Assembly (NCBI RefSeq): GCF_013260645.1
Contig: NZ_CP053921.1
Coordinates: 2,115,763 to 2,179,762 of the forward strand
Direction: 5' to 3'
Origin: Erythrobacter mangrovi
Lineage (GTDB): Bacteria; Pseudomonadota; Alphaproteobacteria; Sphingomonadales; Sphingomonadaceae
DNA length: 64,000 nt
A program made the position numbers and the translations under genes. Of the stretch, positions 24,743-33,543 are shown one piece after another; within the stretch, counting starts at the first letter, position 1; every line of letters starts with the position of its first letter. The notes beneath the pieces were generated by a model. It had not been told where the DNA came from, ran no database searches, and saw nothing but the letters and a program-made list of their open reading frames with translations.

Positions 24743-25071
24743 CCGTGCCGATCAAAGGATATCACGCGCACATCTACTTCGATCCCGCCGAGATCGAGGC
24801 CGCCCGCGCCTTCGCCAAGGCCGCGCAGAACGCATTTGGGATGCCAGTGGGGCATTTTCACACCTCACCGGTCGGCCCACATCCGCGCGGCTCATGCCAA
24901 TTGTCGCTGCGGCCTGAGCAGTTCGCGCAGTTCGCCGTCTGGGCACCGGAGGCGCGTGGCGACCTGACGATCTTTGCGCATGGAGTGAGCGGAAACGATC
25001 TGGTCGACCACACGCGCTACGTCATCTGGTTCGGCCAGTCGGAAGCGCTCGATATGTCGGTGTTCGATTGA
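24739..25071 (+). CDS. DOPA 4,5-dioxygenase family protein
   Basis: 110 residues. Conserved His/Phe pattern YHAHIYFDP near the start, FHTSPVGPHPRG, and DLVDHTRYVIWFG near the end, as in the small DOPA 4,5-dioxygenase family. Plant and fungal members cleave DOPA; the bacterial role is not known. The TTG at 24739 overlaps the gloB stop (TTGA) and has AAGGA six bases before it, so it is preferred over a GTG two codons in. The quinone reductase gene starts one base after its stop. Confidence 0.82.
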   Translation: MTVPIKGYHAHIYFDPAEIEAARAFAKAAQNAFGMPVGHFHTSPVGPHPRGSCQLSLRPEQFAQFAVWAPEARGDLTIFAHGVSGNDLVDHTRYVIWFGQSEALDMSVFD

Positions 25072-25072
25072 T

Positions 25073-26047
25073 ATGCGGGCACTGCAGGTAGGCCGTCTAT
25101 CCCCCGACCTTTCGGGCGCGGAACTCGTCGAGATCGATATTCCGTCACCGAAGATCGGCGAAGTGCTCGTCCAGGTGCGAGCGGCGTCGCTCAACTATCC
25201 CGACCTGCTGATGACGCAGGGCAAGTATCAGTTCAAACCCGAGCTACCCTTCGTCTCGGGCCTGGAGATGGCCGGAGAAGTGGTCAAGGCGGGCCCAGAG
25301 ACAGGGTTCGCCGTCGGTGACCGTGTCATGGGCGGCGCGAAGACCGGCGCCTTCGCCGAATACGTCGCATTACCCGCCGCATCGGTCCGGCCAATTCCCG
25401 CCGGACTCGATTTCACCGCCGCCGCTTCGATGGGGGCGGCCTATCACACCGCCTATGTCGCACTGGTCGAACTGGGGCAATTGCAGGCAGGCCAGACTGT
25501 GCTGGTGCATGGGGCCAGTGGCGGTGTTGGGCTTGCCGCCTGCGACCTGGCCAAGGCCCTGGGCGCCACGGTGATTGCCGCCACACGGCGTGGCGACAAG
25601 CTCTACCCATTGGCACGGACCGCAAAGTCCGACGCCGCGATCCTCAACACCGGTCGCTTCCGCGAACAGGTCGCCGAACTGACCGACGGGCGGCTGTGCG
25701 ACCTCGTGTTTGACCCGGTGGGTGGCAACGTGTTCGACGAAAGCACGCGTTGTGTGACGTTTGGCGGCAAGCTGCTGGTGATCGGTTTCGTCGCCGGCAG
25801 GATTCCGGAGATCGCGGTCAATATTCCGCTGATTAAGGGCTTCTCTGTCGTCGGCGTACGCGCAGGTGAATATGCGCGGCGCTTCCCCGAACGCGGCAAG
25901 CGCATCGCGGAAGAGCTGGCTGTCCTGGTGAACGAAGGCCGCATCACCCCGCATGTCGACCGTGTCCTCCCCCTCGACCGCTGGCGCGAGGCTTTCGAGG
26001 CGATGCGCCAAGGCGAAGTCATCGGGAAAATCGTAATCGAGCCCTGA
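25073..26047 (+). CDS. NADPH:quinone oxidoreductase (zinc-less MDR family)
   Basis: 324 residues. Medium-chain dehydrogenase fold with Rossmann motif HGASGGVGLAACDL near residue 145 and the family end VIGKIVIEP. No catalytic or structural zinc Cys set is seen, so it is of the quinone reductase type (quinone or enone reduction with NADPH). Starts one base after the DOPA-dioxygenase-like gene, so very likely the same mRNA. Confidence 0.92.
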   Translation: MRALQVGRLSPDLSGAELVEIDIPSPKIGEVLVQVRAASLNYPDLLMTQGKYQFKPELPFVSGLEMAGEVVKAGPETGFAVGDRVMGGAKTGAFAEYVALPAASVRPIPAGLDFTAAASMGAAYHTAYVALVELGQLQAGQTVLVHGASGGVGLAACDLAKALGATVIAATRRGDKLYPLARTAKSDAAILNTGRFREQVAELTDGRLCDLVFDPVGGNVFDESTRCVTFGGKLLVIGFVAGRIPEIAVNIPLIKGFSVVGVRAGEYARRFPERGKRIAEELAVLVNEGRITPHVDRVLPLDRWREAFEAMRQGEVIGKIVIEP

Positions 26048-26063
26048 TACGGACCGGAGAATC

Positions 26064-26090
26064 GAAAAGGGCGGCCCCGCAGGACCGCCC
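26064..26090 (-). terminator. intrinsic terminator of the F0 operon
   Basis: On the minus strand a nine-base stem (GGGCGGTCC with GGGCCGCCC, one G-U) around a four-base loop, followed by TTTT. It lies 26 bases after the atpF stop, between the convergent quinone reductase gene and the F0 genes. Confidence 0.85.
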
Positions 26091-26116
26091 CCTCAAATGC
26101 TCTTTGACAAGCGACT

Positions 26117-26689
26117 TCAGATGTCGGCAATGACCTTGTCGGCCAGCGCCTTGTCGGCAGCGGCATCATGCTTGTCGGCAATCAGCTTGCGGCTCGCGGC
26201 GGTCGCGGCGCTAACGGCACGGTTGCGCACATCCTCGATGGCTTCGCGCTCGGCGGCGGCGATCTTGTCCTCGGCCATGCGCTTGCGGCGCTCGACCATC
26301 GCCTTGCTGTCGCTCTCTGCCTTGGCGAGGATTGCGTCAGCTTCGTGCTGCGCGTTGGCCAGCATCGCTTCGGCGTCCTTCTCGGCCCCGGCAATCTTCG
26401 CGGCGTATTCGTCACGCAGCGTCTCTGCCTCGGCGCGCAGCGCCTTGGCTTCGTCGAGCTGCTGCTTGATCGCCGCGATCTTGTTGTCGAGACCGCCGCC
26501 GATCGACTTGTGTACCTTCGCACCGAAGATCGCGATCAGCAGGAAGACTGCCATCGCCACCGACACGACCTGGAAGGGCGCGAGTCCCCACAGTTCCGGT
26601 TCGACGTGCTGCACTTCGGCACCATGCCCTTCCTGGACTAGGGCCTCGGCGCTTTCGGTGGCGAGGATTTCAGGGGCTTGCTCAGCCAT
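26117..26689 (-). CDS. atpF: ATP synthase F0 subunit b
   Basis: 190 residues. One membrane helix at about 38-55 and a long Ala/Glu/Lys coiled coil to the end, the stator stalk. An N-terminal extension of about 30 residues is acidic. It overlaps the b' gene by 8 bases. Alphaproteobacteria carry two b-type genes that form a heterodimer; b and b' are told apart by order (a-c-b'-b) and the b' start. Confidence 0.93.
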   Translation of the reverse strand: MAEQAPEILATESAEALVQEGHGAEVQHVEPELWGLAPFQVVSVAMAVFLLIAIFGAKVHKSIGGGLDNKIAAIKQQLDEAKALRAEAETLRDEYAAKIAGAEKDAEAMLANAQHEADAILAKAESDSKAMVERRKRMAEDKIAAAEREAIEDVRNRAVSAATAASRKLIADKHDAAADKALADKVIADI

Positions 26690-27176
26690 TGCTCATCGCC
26701 TCCTTGACCGCCTTCGCAGCAGCGGGTTTCGTGACCTTCACGCCAGCCAGGCGCGACACGATGTCCTGAGCTGCCTCAACCGCCACCGATTCCACCTCGG
26801 TCAGCGCAGCAGCGCGCGCCTCGGCAATACGGGTTTCGGCATCAGCCAGCTTGGTGTCGAGACGCTTCTGCGCCGCAGCGATGGTCTTTTCAGACTTCGC
26901 CGCAGCATTGGCCTTGGCCTTGGCCACAAGTGCCTGAGCAGCGGCGCGGTTTTCGTTCTCGCGTACCCGCCAGGCTTCTTCCTGCGCGTCGGCGGCGTCG
27001 CGCGCAGCGCGGGCCGCGGCGAGGTCGCCTGCGATCTGCTCGTCGCGCTGGGCCACCGTCGCCATAACCTTGGGCACCATGCCCCGGCCAATGACGAAAA
27101 AGGTGAAGCCGAAGAACACGAACAACCAGAACAGTTGGCTGGACCAGGTTTCGGCAAGCTGTGCTATCTGTGGCAT
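26682..27176 (-). CDS. atpF': ATP synthase F0 subunit b'
   Basis: 164 residues. N-terminal MPQIAQLAETWSSQLFWLFVFF and a membrane helix at about 13-30, followed by a coiled coil. This start is typical of b' subunits. Pairs with AtpF as the stator dimer. Lies 81 bases after atpE. Confidence 0.93.
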   Translation of the reverse strand: MPQIAQLAETWSSQLFWLFVFFGFTFFVIGRGMVPKVMATVAQRDEQIAGDLAAARAARDAADAQEEAWRVRENENRAAAQALVAKAKANAAAKSEKTIAAAQKRLDTKLADAETRIAEARAAALTEVESVAVEAAQDIVSRLAGVKVTKPAAAKAVKEAMSNG

Positions 27177-27257
27177 TGCAGCTCTCGAAAGGCGGATACG
27201 GGAAACTGGAAGGTCGGCCGGAGATAATCCCCGGCCGACCGCAAGTCGTGATCTGTC

Positions 27258-27485
27258 TTAGGCGACGAAGATCAGGATCATCGCAACGACGAACGCCAGC
27301 AGGCCGAGAAGTTCGGCAGCGGCGAAGCCGATGAACAGACGACCCTGCTGGCCATCAGCGGCACCCGGGTTGCGCAGCGCGCTCTCAAGGAACGAACCGA
27401 AGACGTTACCCACGCCGATAGCGGCCATGCCGGCACCGATCGCGGCGAGGCCCGCACCAACCAGCTTTGCAGCTTCTACTTCCAT
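27258..27485 (-). CDS. atpE: ATP synthase F0 subunit c
   Basis: 75 residues, two hydrophobic helices joined by a short polar loop (LRNPGAADGQQ). The conserved helix-2 carboxylate that binds the ion sits in AAAELLGLLAF. Start has AAGGAG at a good distance. H+ as coupling ion is likely because there is no Na+-binding extra set, but this was not tested. Confidence 0.96.
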   Translation of the reverse strand: MEVEAAKLVGAGLAAIGAGMAAIGVGNVFGSFLESALRNPGAADGQQGRLFIGFAAAELLGLLAFVVAMILIFVA

Positions 27486-27525
27486 GACAAACTCCTTTGG
27501 GAAAACAGATGTATTGAGACGAAAC

Positions 27526-28314
27526 TTAGTGAAGGTTCTCGGCGTCGTTGATGTACAGCGAGGTCAACAGCGCGAAGACATAGGCCTGGATGCCCGACAC
27601 CAGCAGCTCAAGCGCGCAGATACCGATCATCAGGAGGAAACTGGGCAAGCCCACGACCCCGCCCCACAGCACGCCGGCGTTGGTACCGTCGATGACGAAG
27701 CTCGACAGCACTTCAAGCAGCACGTGACCGGCCATCATTGCGACGAACAGTCGCAGGCCGAGGCTGAAGGGACGGATCATAAACGAGATGAATTCGATCG
27801 CCGCGATGGCAGGGATCATCGGCAGCGGCGTGCCGTGGGGCACGAACAGGCTGAAGAAGTGCAAGCCGTGCTTCCAGAAACCGACGATCAGCACAATCGA
27901 GAAAGAAAGGATCGCCAGCGCACCGGTGATCGTGAAATGGCTGGTGAAGGTGAACGGATGGAGGCCGATCACGCCAAGCGGCAGCAGGCCCAGCAGGTTC
28001 GCGAACAGGATGAACATGAACAGGCTGAAGACGTAGGGCACGTACTTGCGCCCTTCCTTGCCAATATTGGCTTCCAGCATGGAGTCGATGAAACCGGTGA
28101 AGGTCTCCACTGTCATCTGCCAGCGCCCGGGAACGAGTTCGCGCTTCATCCCGCCAAGCACGAAGAGGAACAGCACCACGGTAGTGATGAGCATCCACAG
28201 CGCGCTGTTGGTGAAGGCGATATTGTAGCCCGCAATCTCCCAGTTCGCCGAACCCAGCATGGGCTCGATCGTAAACTGGTGCATCGGGTCGACTTTGGCC
28301 TGTTCGGCTGCCAC
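27526..28314 (-). CDS. atpB: ATP synthase F0 subunit a
   Basis: 262 residues with about six membrane helices. The RPFSLGLRLFVAMMAGH segment carries the conserved Arg that works against subunit c. Lies 40 bases before atpE. Confidence 0.96.
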   Translation of the reverse strand: MAAEQAKVDPMHQFTIEPMLGSANWEIAGYNIAFTNSALWMLITTVVLFLFVLGGMKRELVPGRWQMTVETFTGFIDSMLEANIGKEGRKYVPYVFSLFMFILFANLLGLLPLGVIGLHPFTFTSHFTITGALAILSFSIVLIVGFWKHGLHFFSLFVPHGTPLPMIPAIAAIEFISFMIRPFSLGLRLFVAMMAGHVLLEVLSSFVIDGTNAGVLWGGVVGLPSFLLMIGICALELLVSGIQAYVFALLTSLYINDAENLH

Positions 28315-28371
28315 GTCCGGTAAGTCCCTAATCCATGTAAACAGCGCCCCGCAAATCCCGGAAATCCGGTC

Positions 28372-28692
28372 TTATTCGTCGGGACGCTGATTTGCCGCGC
28401 GGATAATGTTCCTGAAAGCCACCCCGATCCCAAGGAACAGGCCGACTAACAGACCCCAGGGATTGGTGCCGGTAAAATAGCCAATGGCATACCCGATCAC
28501 CGTTCCGCCGAGGAGCCCCCCTAGCAGGTCCGCCAGCACCTTGTTGCCACTGCGATAGTTCGCGTCTGGCCCCGATACCTGCGGGCGGTTGCGCTCCTCT
28601 TCACGCTGCTGTGCGGCCTTGAGCCGCGCCTCCAGCGCATCGATCCGCGCATCCTCCTGGATGGGCTCCCGTGCAGGTTTGTCGTCGCTCAT
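28372..28692 (-). CDS. atpI: AtpI/AtpZ family F0F1-ATPase assembly protein
   Basis: 106 residues. N-terminal acidic charged part with a helix (ARIDALEARLKAAQQREEERN), then two hydrophobic helices with glycine motifs at about 57-74 and 80-96, family AtpZ/AtpI. These help assemble the c ring or take up Mg2+. First gene of the F0 operon; its start has AAAAGGAG a few bases upstream. Confidence 0.88.
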   Translation of the reverse strand: MSDDKPAREPIQEDARIDALEARLKAAQQREEERNRPQVSGPDANYRSGNKVLADLLGGLLGGTVIGYAIGYFTGTNPWGLLVGLFLGIGVAFRNIIRAANQRPDE

Positions 28693-28755
28693 GCCTTGCT
28701 CCTTTTGAGGGGGTTGCGCGGCACGGGCACGGACTTGCCCGCCGAGGGCGCCGCC

Positions 28756-28784
28756 CCCTTAGAAGGGGGGCATGGGCGAGTCAA
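28756..28784 (-). promoter_or_regulatory. probable promoter of the F0 operon
   Basis: On the minus strand TTGACT (28779-28784), exactly 17 bases, then TAAGGG (28756-28761), about 64 bases before the atpI start. The -35 is close to consensus, the -10 is weak. The spacing and position support it. Confidence 0.4.
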
Positions 28785-28867
28785 CACGCCAGACCCCCTT
28801 CTCGGTCGCTATTGTCCAAAAGCAAGGTCCTGCGGCCTCGCTGCCATGGCGGCGCTACTCGATCGGA

Positions 28868-29272
28868 TCAAGGACAGCGCGAATCGCGCATCGGCGCGCC
28901 AGCACCGCGCGTAGCCCAGGTGCCATCAGGCGCCTGGTACTTTTCGCCCGGCACCGTCGCCAGGATTGCCTGGCAGCCAGCGGTGAGAGCATATTCCTCA
29001 AGCGTGGCGTTGGTGGCCTTGGCACGCTCCGAATAGACTGCGCGGCGCTTGATGTTGATGTCGTTGACGATCCGACGCAGCTCAGGGGTCTCTGCCCCGA
29101 CGATGCCGAGGTAGCCGTCCATCTTCTCACCCACCTGGCCGGCGGAACGCGCGGCGGCGTAGGCAGGATCACGCTGGGCATAGGCCGGGACGGCGATGCC
29201 GCTCAGGGCGGTCGCAAGCAAGGTGCCGGTCAGCATCGCTTTGGTCAGTCGCTTGGTCATTCGATCACCCAT
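28868..29272 (-). CDS. ydbL: YdbL/DUF1318 family periplasmic protein
   Basis: 134 residues with a signal peptide (about 1-32, ending AYAQ) and a DUF1318 domain after it, containing RRIVNDINIKRRAVYSERA. A Cys pair (positions near the end) may form a disulfide. Start ATG at 29272 overlaps the ynbE stop by one base (TGATG); an ATG four codons later is also possible. In E. coli, YdbL acts as a periplasmic helper of the YdbH-YnbE pair. Same order and strand here. Confidence 0.87.
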   Translation of the reverse strand: MGDRMTKRLTKAMLTGTLLATALSGIAVPAYAQRDPAYAAARSAGQVGEKMDGYLGIVGAETPELRRIVNDINIKRRAVYSERAKATNATLEEYALTAGCQAILATVPGEKYQAPDGTWATRGAGAPMRDSRCP

Positions 29273-29535
29273 CAGAAGATATCCGCATTTTCCTCGATCG
29301 TGTTCCCCGCATCCTCGGCGAGGCGGTAGATCACTTCCTGGCGGATGTTGACGTTGAGCTCGATCACAATCGGCTCTTCGGGGGCATTGATAGTTATGCA
29401 CCCGGCAAGCGCGAACGGGATCAGGCCCGCAGCTCCCATCCATTTCGTACCGCGTCTGCTCCGGATCCCCTGCATGACAGGGAATGTCGCAGCGCCGACG
29501 CGGTCCGTCAATTCAAGCGGATTCATAAGCCTCAC
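29272..29535 (-). CDS. ynbE: YnbE-like outer membrane lipoprotein
   Basis: 87 residues or fewer. A lipobox LAGC precedes a short mature domain (PIVIELNVNIRQEVIYRLAED) that matches YnbE. The ATG at 29535 overlaps the ydbH stop (ATGA), but it puts 45 residues before the lipobox; the ATG at 29475 gives a more normal 25-residue signal. In E. coli YnbE forms multimers that meet the periplasmic end of YdbH. Confidence 0.85.
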   Translation of the reverse strand: MRLMNPLELTDRVGAATFPVMQGIRSRRGTKWMGAAGLIPFALAGCITINAPEEPIVIELNVNIRQEVIYRLAEDAGNTIEENADIF

Positions 29536-32500
29536 TCGCTTTCCTGCGGCTGAATGGGTGATTCATCCGGAATCAGGTCTTCCGGCTCGATTTTCGGGGT
29601 TGCATCCTCGCCAGACACCTCGCGGCGGATGAAGCGCTTGCCGTCATCGGACAGCAAGCCCAGTTCGCGTGGGTCGCGCACTGCGGCGGGATCGTAGAGC
29701 GACTTCAGGCTGGTGAGCAGCTGGTAGAATTGCGCCTTGATATTGACGCGGAACTGCAGCGGCAGCCCGGCCAGGCGCCTGGTAACGAAATTGGATTTGG
29801 CCCCTTCACCCTGGTTCACACCGTCGAAGCGCACGCGGGTCACAATTTCACCAATCAACGGACCTTCCATGATGACCCGCATCTGGCGATAGTCGAGGCT
29901 CCTCAACGCATCGAATGCGAAATTCGCGATCGGCGAAAGGTCTTCGTAGGTGAGTTCCCCGACATAGGAGAGGTTCCCTCCGGGCGGGCGTGAGATCAGC
30001 ACACCGGTTTCGATCTGCCCATTTCCATTGGCGTCGAATACGATCGGTACCGTACCGTCGAACACACCGGTTGCAGAGATGTTCTCCAGCTCCATCTGCT
30101 GGACGAACTGAGCGGCTTCGAGCCCGACGATCTCAAAGATATAACGCCGCTCTTCGCTGACCCCAAAATTGAAATCGACGCTGCGCAGGATCAGACGCCC
30201 ACCCATGAACGGCCAGCTCCCGCCAGCAACGGTCAACACCTTGCCGTCGCGCAGCTCGAAATCAACCTCGCCGTCCAGCACCTCGACGCCGGGATTGATC
30301 GACGCGACGTAGAGTTTCTGGCCCGGCTTGGTGGTCAGGCTGAGGAGATCGGTAAATTCAATCTGTCCGCTCGCGCCATTGACCGGACCGAAGGCCGCAG
30401 CGAAGTCCAGACCCTCACTGCCAAATGTGCCTGAGCTGGTAATTCCACCCTCGGCATCCCAGTCGATACGTCCCTTCCCGCTTACGATACCATCAGCATT
30501 GGCGATGACGCCAAGCGCAAGGTGAGACAACTCATCCGGCTGCAAACCTTCATCGAATTTGAGGTTCGGCACCAGCAAGTCGGCATGGCCCGCTGCACTT
30601 GCAAGATTGTGGCGGATATCCGCCACCCCAACCAGGCGATCGCTCGCCGGGTGACGCATTTCCGCATTGGCATCGATCACGTTATCTCGCAGTGCCAGCG
30701 TCGCACCGCGCGCTACCAGCGCTTCGAACCGCGCCGACCGCTGGCGATCGGTAAGTCGAAACGACGCGTCGAAAATCGACAGCTGGCCATCCGCGTAATC
30801 CCACGTCCCCGCGCCATCGCTGATATCGAGGGGGACAGCCGCGAGCTTCACTTCGGCCTCGCTGAAGGTTCCCGCGATTCCTTTATCCAGGAACGCATCG
30901 ATGTTCGAAATGCGGAACCGGCTTGCGGTGTCGATCGGCCCGAGCGTTACATCGATTGCCCGCGCCGTCATCGCGCCAGGATAGGCAAAGCCGATCGGGC
31001 CCGAGGCCAGGCGGATCGGTGTTTCACCGAGGAACCCTTCGAGATCGATCGAGGGCAGGCCAGCGGCAATCCGCAGGCCCCCTGCACCACTGGAAAGGAT
31101 CGGTTTGCCACGCGGTGGGCAGAGCTGGAGGCTGCGTCGCTCAAAACGCAGGTTGGCCATCTCGAGGCGGTCGAAGTCGACATCGGTGCAGGCGCTCCAG
31201 AGTGCCAGCGTCCCTCCCGGGGACCAACTGCCATCGACCGGGATCCTCAGGTTTGAAGCCGCCCCGCCCGGCAAGGGACCGCTCGCCACGACCTGCCCGG
31301 CGAAGCGCAAGGCACCGGCGGCAGACTGCCGCATGACCATTCGTGGTACGGCGAGCGACGCCTCACCGGCCGCATAACGCTCCATCGCCAGACTGAACTC
31401 AACGGCGCCACCGGGAGCACGCTCCATCCGTCCGGCAATGCGAGGAAGGTTCGCACCACCCATCGCGATATTGCCGGCGATCCGGGGAGGAGACTTGCCA
31501 TCGCTGGCAATCTCGACGCGCGACAGGGATACGATCCGCCCACCGCTGCCACCGCGAAGTTCGGCACTGGGGATCAGCACAGCCAGCCGTTCAACACCCT
31601 TCCGCACGCGGATATCGGCGGCCAGGGCACTGCCCCTCGTCTCGGCCTGGAGGGCGCGGCCGATCTGGCTGGCGAGCGGTGCCAACAGTGTGCCCTCACC
31701 CGACGCGACCATGTCATTGATCACCCCAATCAGTTTTGGACCAAGCCGCAGGCCATTGCCTTCGACCTGGCTGTCGATCTCAAGCTTGCGCAAATCGGCG
31801 CTACCGCGCGCCTGACCCTCTGCGGTCAAAACCGCCGCCGCTACCTGCGGCGAAGACGCCCCACGCCCTGCCAGTGAGAACCGGCCCGATGCTGCACCTT
31901 CCCGCAGCTGCGCGTGGATCGATCCGGTCAATCCGCTGATGACATAGTCGGCATGGCGGGTCTCCCCACCGTCCAGCCGTGCATCCAGCGTTGGATTGGC
32001 CAGCTCCTTGTCCAGGCTCACTTCGAGCGCGGCAGCGTAGTTGGCGATCGTCAAACCACTCTCCACGCAGTCTAGCGAAGACAGCCGAAGAGGGCCCGAA
32101 AAGGATGGAGCGCCGGCGCTGGTGGTGACCTTGCCGAAAACAGTCGCGTTGCGCCCGGTGCATCCCGGCAAGGCCAAGCGGGGGGCCGTCGCGGCGAAGA
32201 TTCCCGCGAAACCGCTTCTTAGCGTGCCCTGCCCCTCCGACTTGAACCCGATTGGCCCCCAATCGGTTTCGATCAGCCCGCGCCCGTCACGGATCGCAAG
32301 CGAGAAGTCAGGCAAGGTTGGCGGCTGATCGCTTTCAGCGAAGATTACCCTGTCGAGCGTACCGAAGGTCAGCCGGCCGTCGCGGAAACTGCCATAAATG
32401 CGCGGTTCGGCCAGCGTAACCGAGCCGACCGTGGGAAGCCCCATCCCGTATTTCAGCGTCACCACCACACGCTTCGCAGTGAAGTCCGGTGCCGCCGGAT

Positions 32501-32765
32501 CACCGATCACGAGATTGGACAGCACCTGCCGCCTGCCGGCGATACTGTCGATCTTGTAGCTAGCCGGGAGATCGTAGGCTTCGAGCTGATCGGCAATGAT
32601 GTTGTCGGCGATACGCTCGCGCGAAAGCCAGGCAACGGCCAGGCCGACAAACAGGACCGCAATGAGCATTCCGGGGATCGCCCAGCGCTTCTTGCGCCAC
32701 GGCGAACGGGAATCGCGTCGCATTACCTCGTCATGGAGCTGATCGTCGCTCGCGCCGCTTTCCAT
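29532..32765 (-). CDS. ydbH: YdbH-like AsmA family intermembrane protein
   Basis: 1077 residues from the ATG at 32765, which puts a basic stretch (RRDSRSPWRKKR) before a single helix at about 32-50. The rest is beta-rich periplasmic sequence with AsmA-like repeating-groove character and a C-terminal part near NVGNF-type family ends (FRVNIKAQFYQLLTSL). In E. coli YdbH, YhdP and TamB share a role in moving phospholipid between membranes. The divergent radC start is only 36 bases away, so their promoters overlap. Confidence 0.88.
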   Translation of the reverse strand: MESGASDDQLHDEVMRRDSRSPWRKKRWAIPGMLIAVLFVGLAVAWLSRERIADNIIADQLEAYDLPASYKIDSIAGRRQVLSNLVIGDPAAPDFTAKRVVVTLKYGMGLPTVGSVTLAEPRIYGSFRDGRLTFGTLDRVIFAESDQPPTLPDFSLAIRDGRGLIETDWGPIGFKSEGQGTLRSGFAGIFAATAPRLALPGCTGRNATVFGKVTTSAGAPSFSGPLRLSSLDCVESGLTIANYAAALEVSLDKELANPTLDARLDGGETRHADYVISGLTGSIHAQLREGAASGRFSLAGRGASSPQVAAAVLTAEGQARGSADLRKLEIDSQVEGNGLRLGPKLIGVINDMVASGEGTLLAPLASQIGRALQAETRGSALAADIRVRKGVERLAVLIPSAELRGGSGGRIVSLSRVEIASDGKSPPRIAGNIAMGGANLPRIAGRMERAPGGAVEFSLAMERYAAGEASLAVPRMVMRQSAAGALRFAGQVVASGPLPGGAASNLRIPVDGSWSPGGTLALWSACTDVDFDRLEMANLRFERRSLQLCPPRGKPILSSGAGGLRIAAGLPSIDLEGFLGETPIRLASGPIGFAYPGAMTARAIDVTLGPIDTASRFRISNIDAFLDKGIAGTFSEAEVKLAAVPLDISDGAGTWDYADGQLSIFDASFRLTDRQRSARFEALVARGATLALRDNVIDANAEMRHPASDRLVGVADIRHNLASAAGHADLLVPNLKFDEGLQPDELSHLALGVIANADGIVSGKGRIDWDAEGGITSSGTFGSEGLDFAAAFGPVNGASGQIEFTDLLSLTTKPGQKLYVASINPGVEVLDGEVDFELRDGKVLTVAGGSWPFMGGRLILRSVDFNFGVSEERRYIFEIVGLEAAQFVQQMELENISATGVFDGTVPIVFDANGNGQIETGVLISRPPGGNLSYVGELTYEDLSPIANFAFDALRSLDYRQMRVIMEGPLIGEIVTRVRFDGVNQGEGAKSNFVTRRLAGLPLQFRVNIKAQFYQLLTSLKSLYDPAAVRDPRELGLLSDDGKRFIRREVSGEDATPKIEPEDLIPDESPIQPQESE

Positions 32766-32801
32766 CGATCCCACACTTGCGCGCAAGCCGCGCCAAAGGC
32801 A

Positions 32802-33536
32802 ATGCAAGTCACTGAAACGCAGAGGCTGGGGGTTTGGTTGCCGGATAGTGCGAATAATTCCTCGGCTCATGATGGCAGTGGCCATCGCGAGCGCTTGCGA
32901 CAGCGCCTGTTGCAGGGTGGCGCCGAGGCGCTGGCCGATTACGAGTTGCTAGAGTTCCTGCTTTTCGCCGCCTTCAAGCGGGGCGATACAAAGGCGCTGG
33001 CAAAGTCCCTGATCGCGCAATTCGGTTCGCTTTCTGCCGTGCTGAACGCAGCACCTGCGAACTTGGCCCAAGTGAAGGGCATGGGCGAAACGAGTGCCGC
33101 TTCACTTTATGCGGTGGCGCTCGCTGCACGGCGCATGGCCCGTGGCGAGGTGGAGAACAAGACGGTCCTGGGAAGTTGGCAAGCCTTGCTCGACTATCTC
33201 GCGATCGACATGGCCCATCTGACCGTTGAGCGTGTCCGCGTGCTCTATCTCAACGCCCAGAACCGCCTGATCCTCGACCACCATGTCGGCGACGGATCAA
33301 TCGACGAAGCCGCCATCCACCCGCGCGAAGTGATCCGCAAGGCATTCGATATCGGCGCGACCGCGCTGATCCTGGTCCACAACCATCCTAGCGGAAACCC
33401 GGAACCCAGCCGCGCCGACATCCAGATCACCCAACGCATCGCCGAAGCCGGGCGGTTGCTGGGCGTGACTGTCCACGATCACATCATTGTCGGGCGCCAT
33501 GGCCACGTCTCACTGCGCGGCAAGGGCCTGATCTGA
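32802..33536 (+). CDS. radC: RadC family (JAB/MPN domain) protein
   Basis: 244 residues from ATG at 32802. N-terminal helix-hairpin-helix region (LADYELLEFLL, then LAQVKGMGETSAASLYA) and a C-terminal JAB metallopeptidase-type motif ILVHNHPSGNPEPSRAD with the His-x-His...Ser...Asp set. RadC is no longer thought to be a repair protein as such; its peptidase role is unknown. The frame is open further upstream but that overlaps ydbH. Confidence 0.95.
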   Translation: MQVTETQRLGVWLPDSANNSSAHDGSGHRERLRQRLLQGGAEALADYELLEFLLFAAFKRGDTKALAKSLIAQFGSLSAVLNAAPANLAQVKGMGETSAASLYAVALAARRMARGEVENKTVLGSWQALLDYLAIDMAHLTVERVRVLYLNAQNRLILDHHVGDGSIDEAAIHPREVIRKAFDIGATALILVHNHPSGNPEPSRADIQITQRIAEAGRLLGVTVHDHIIVGRHGHVSLRGKGLI

Positions 33537-33543
33537 CCGCGCC

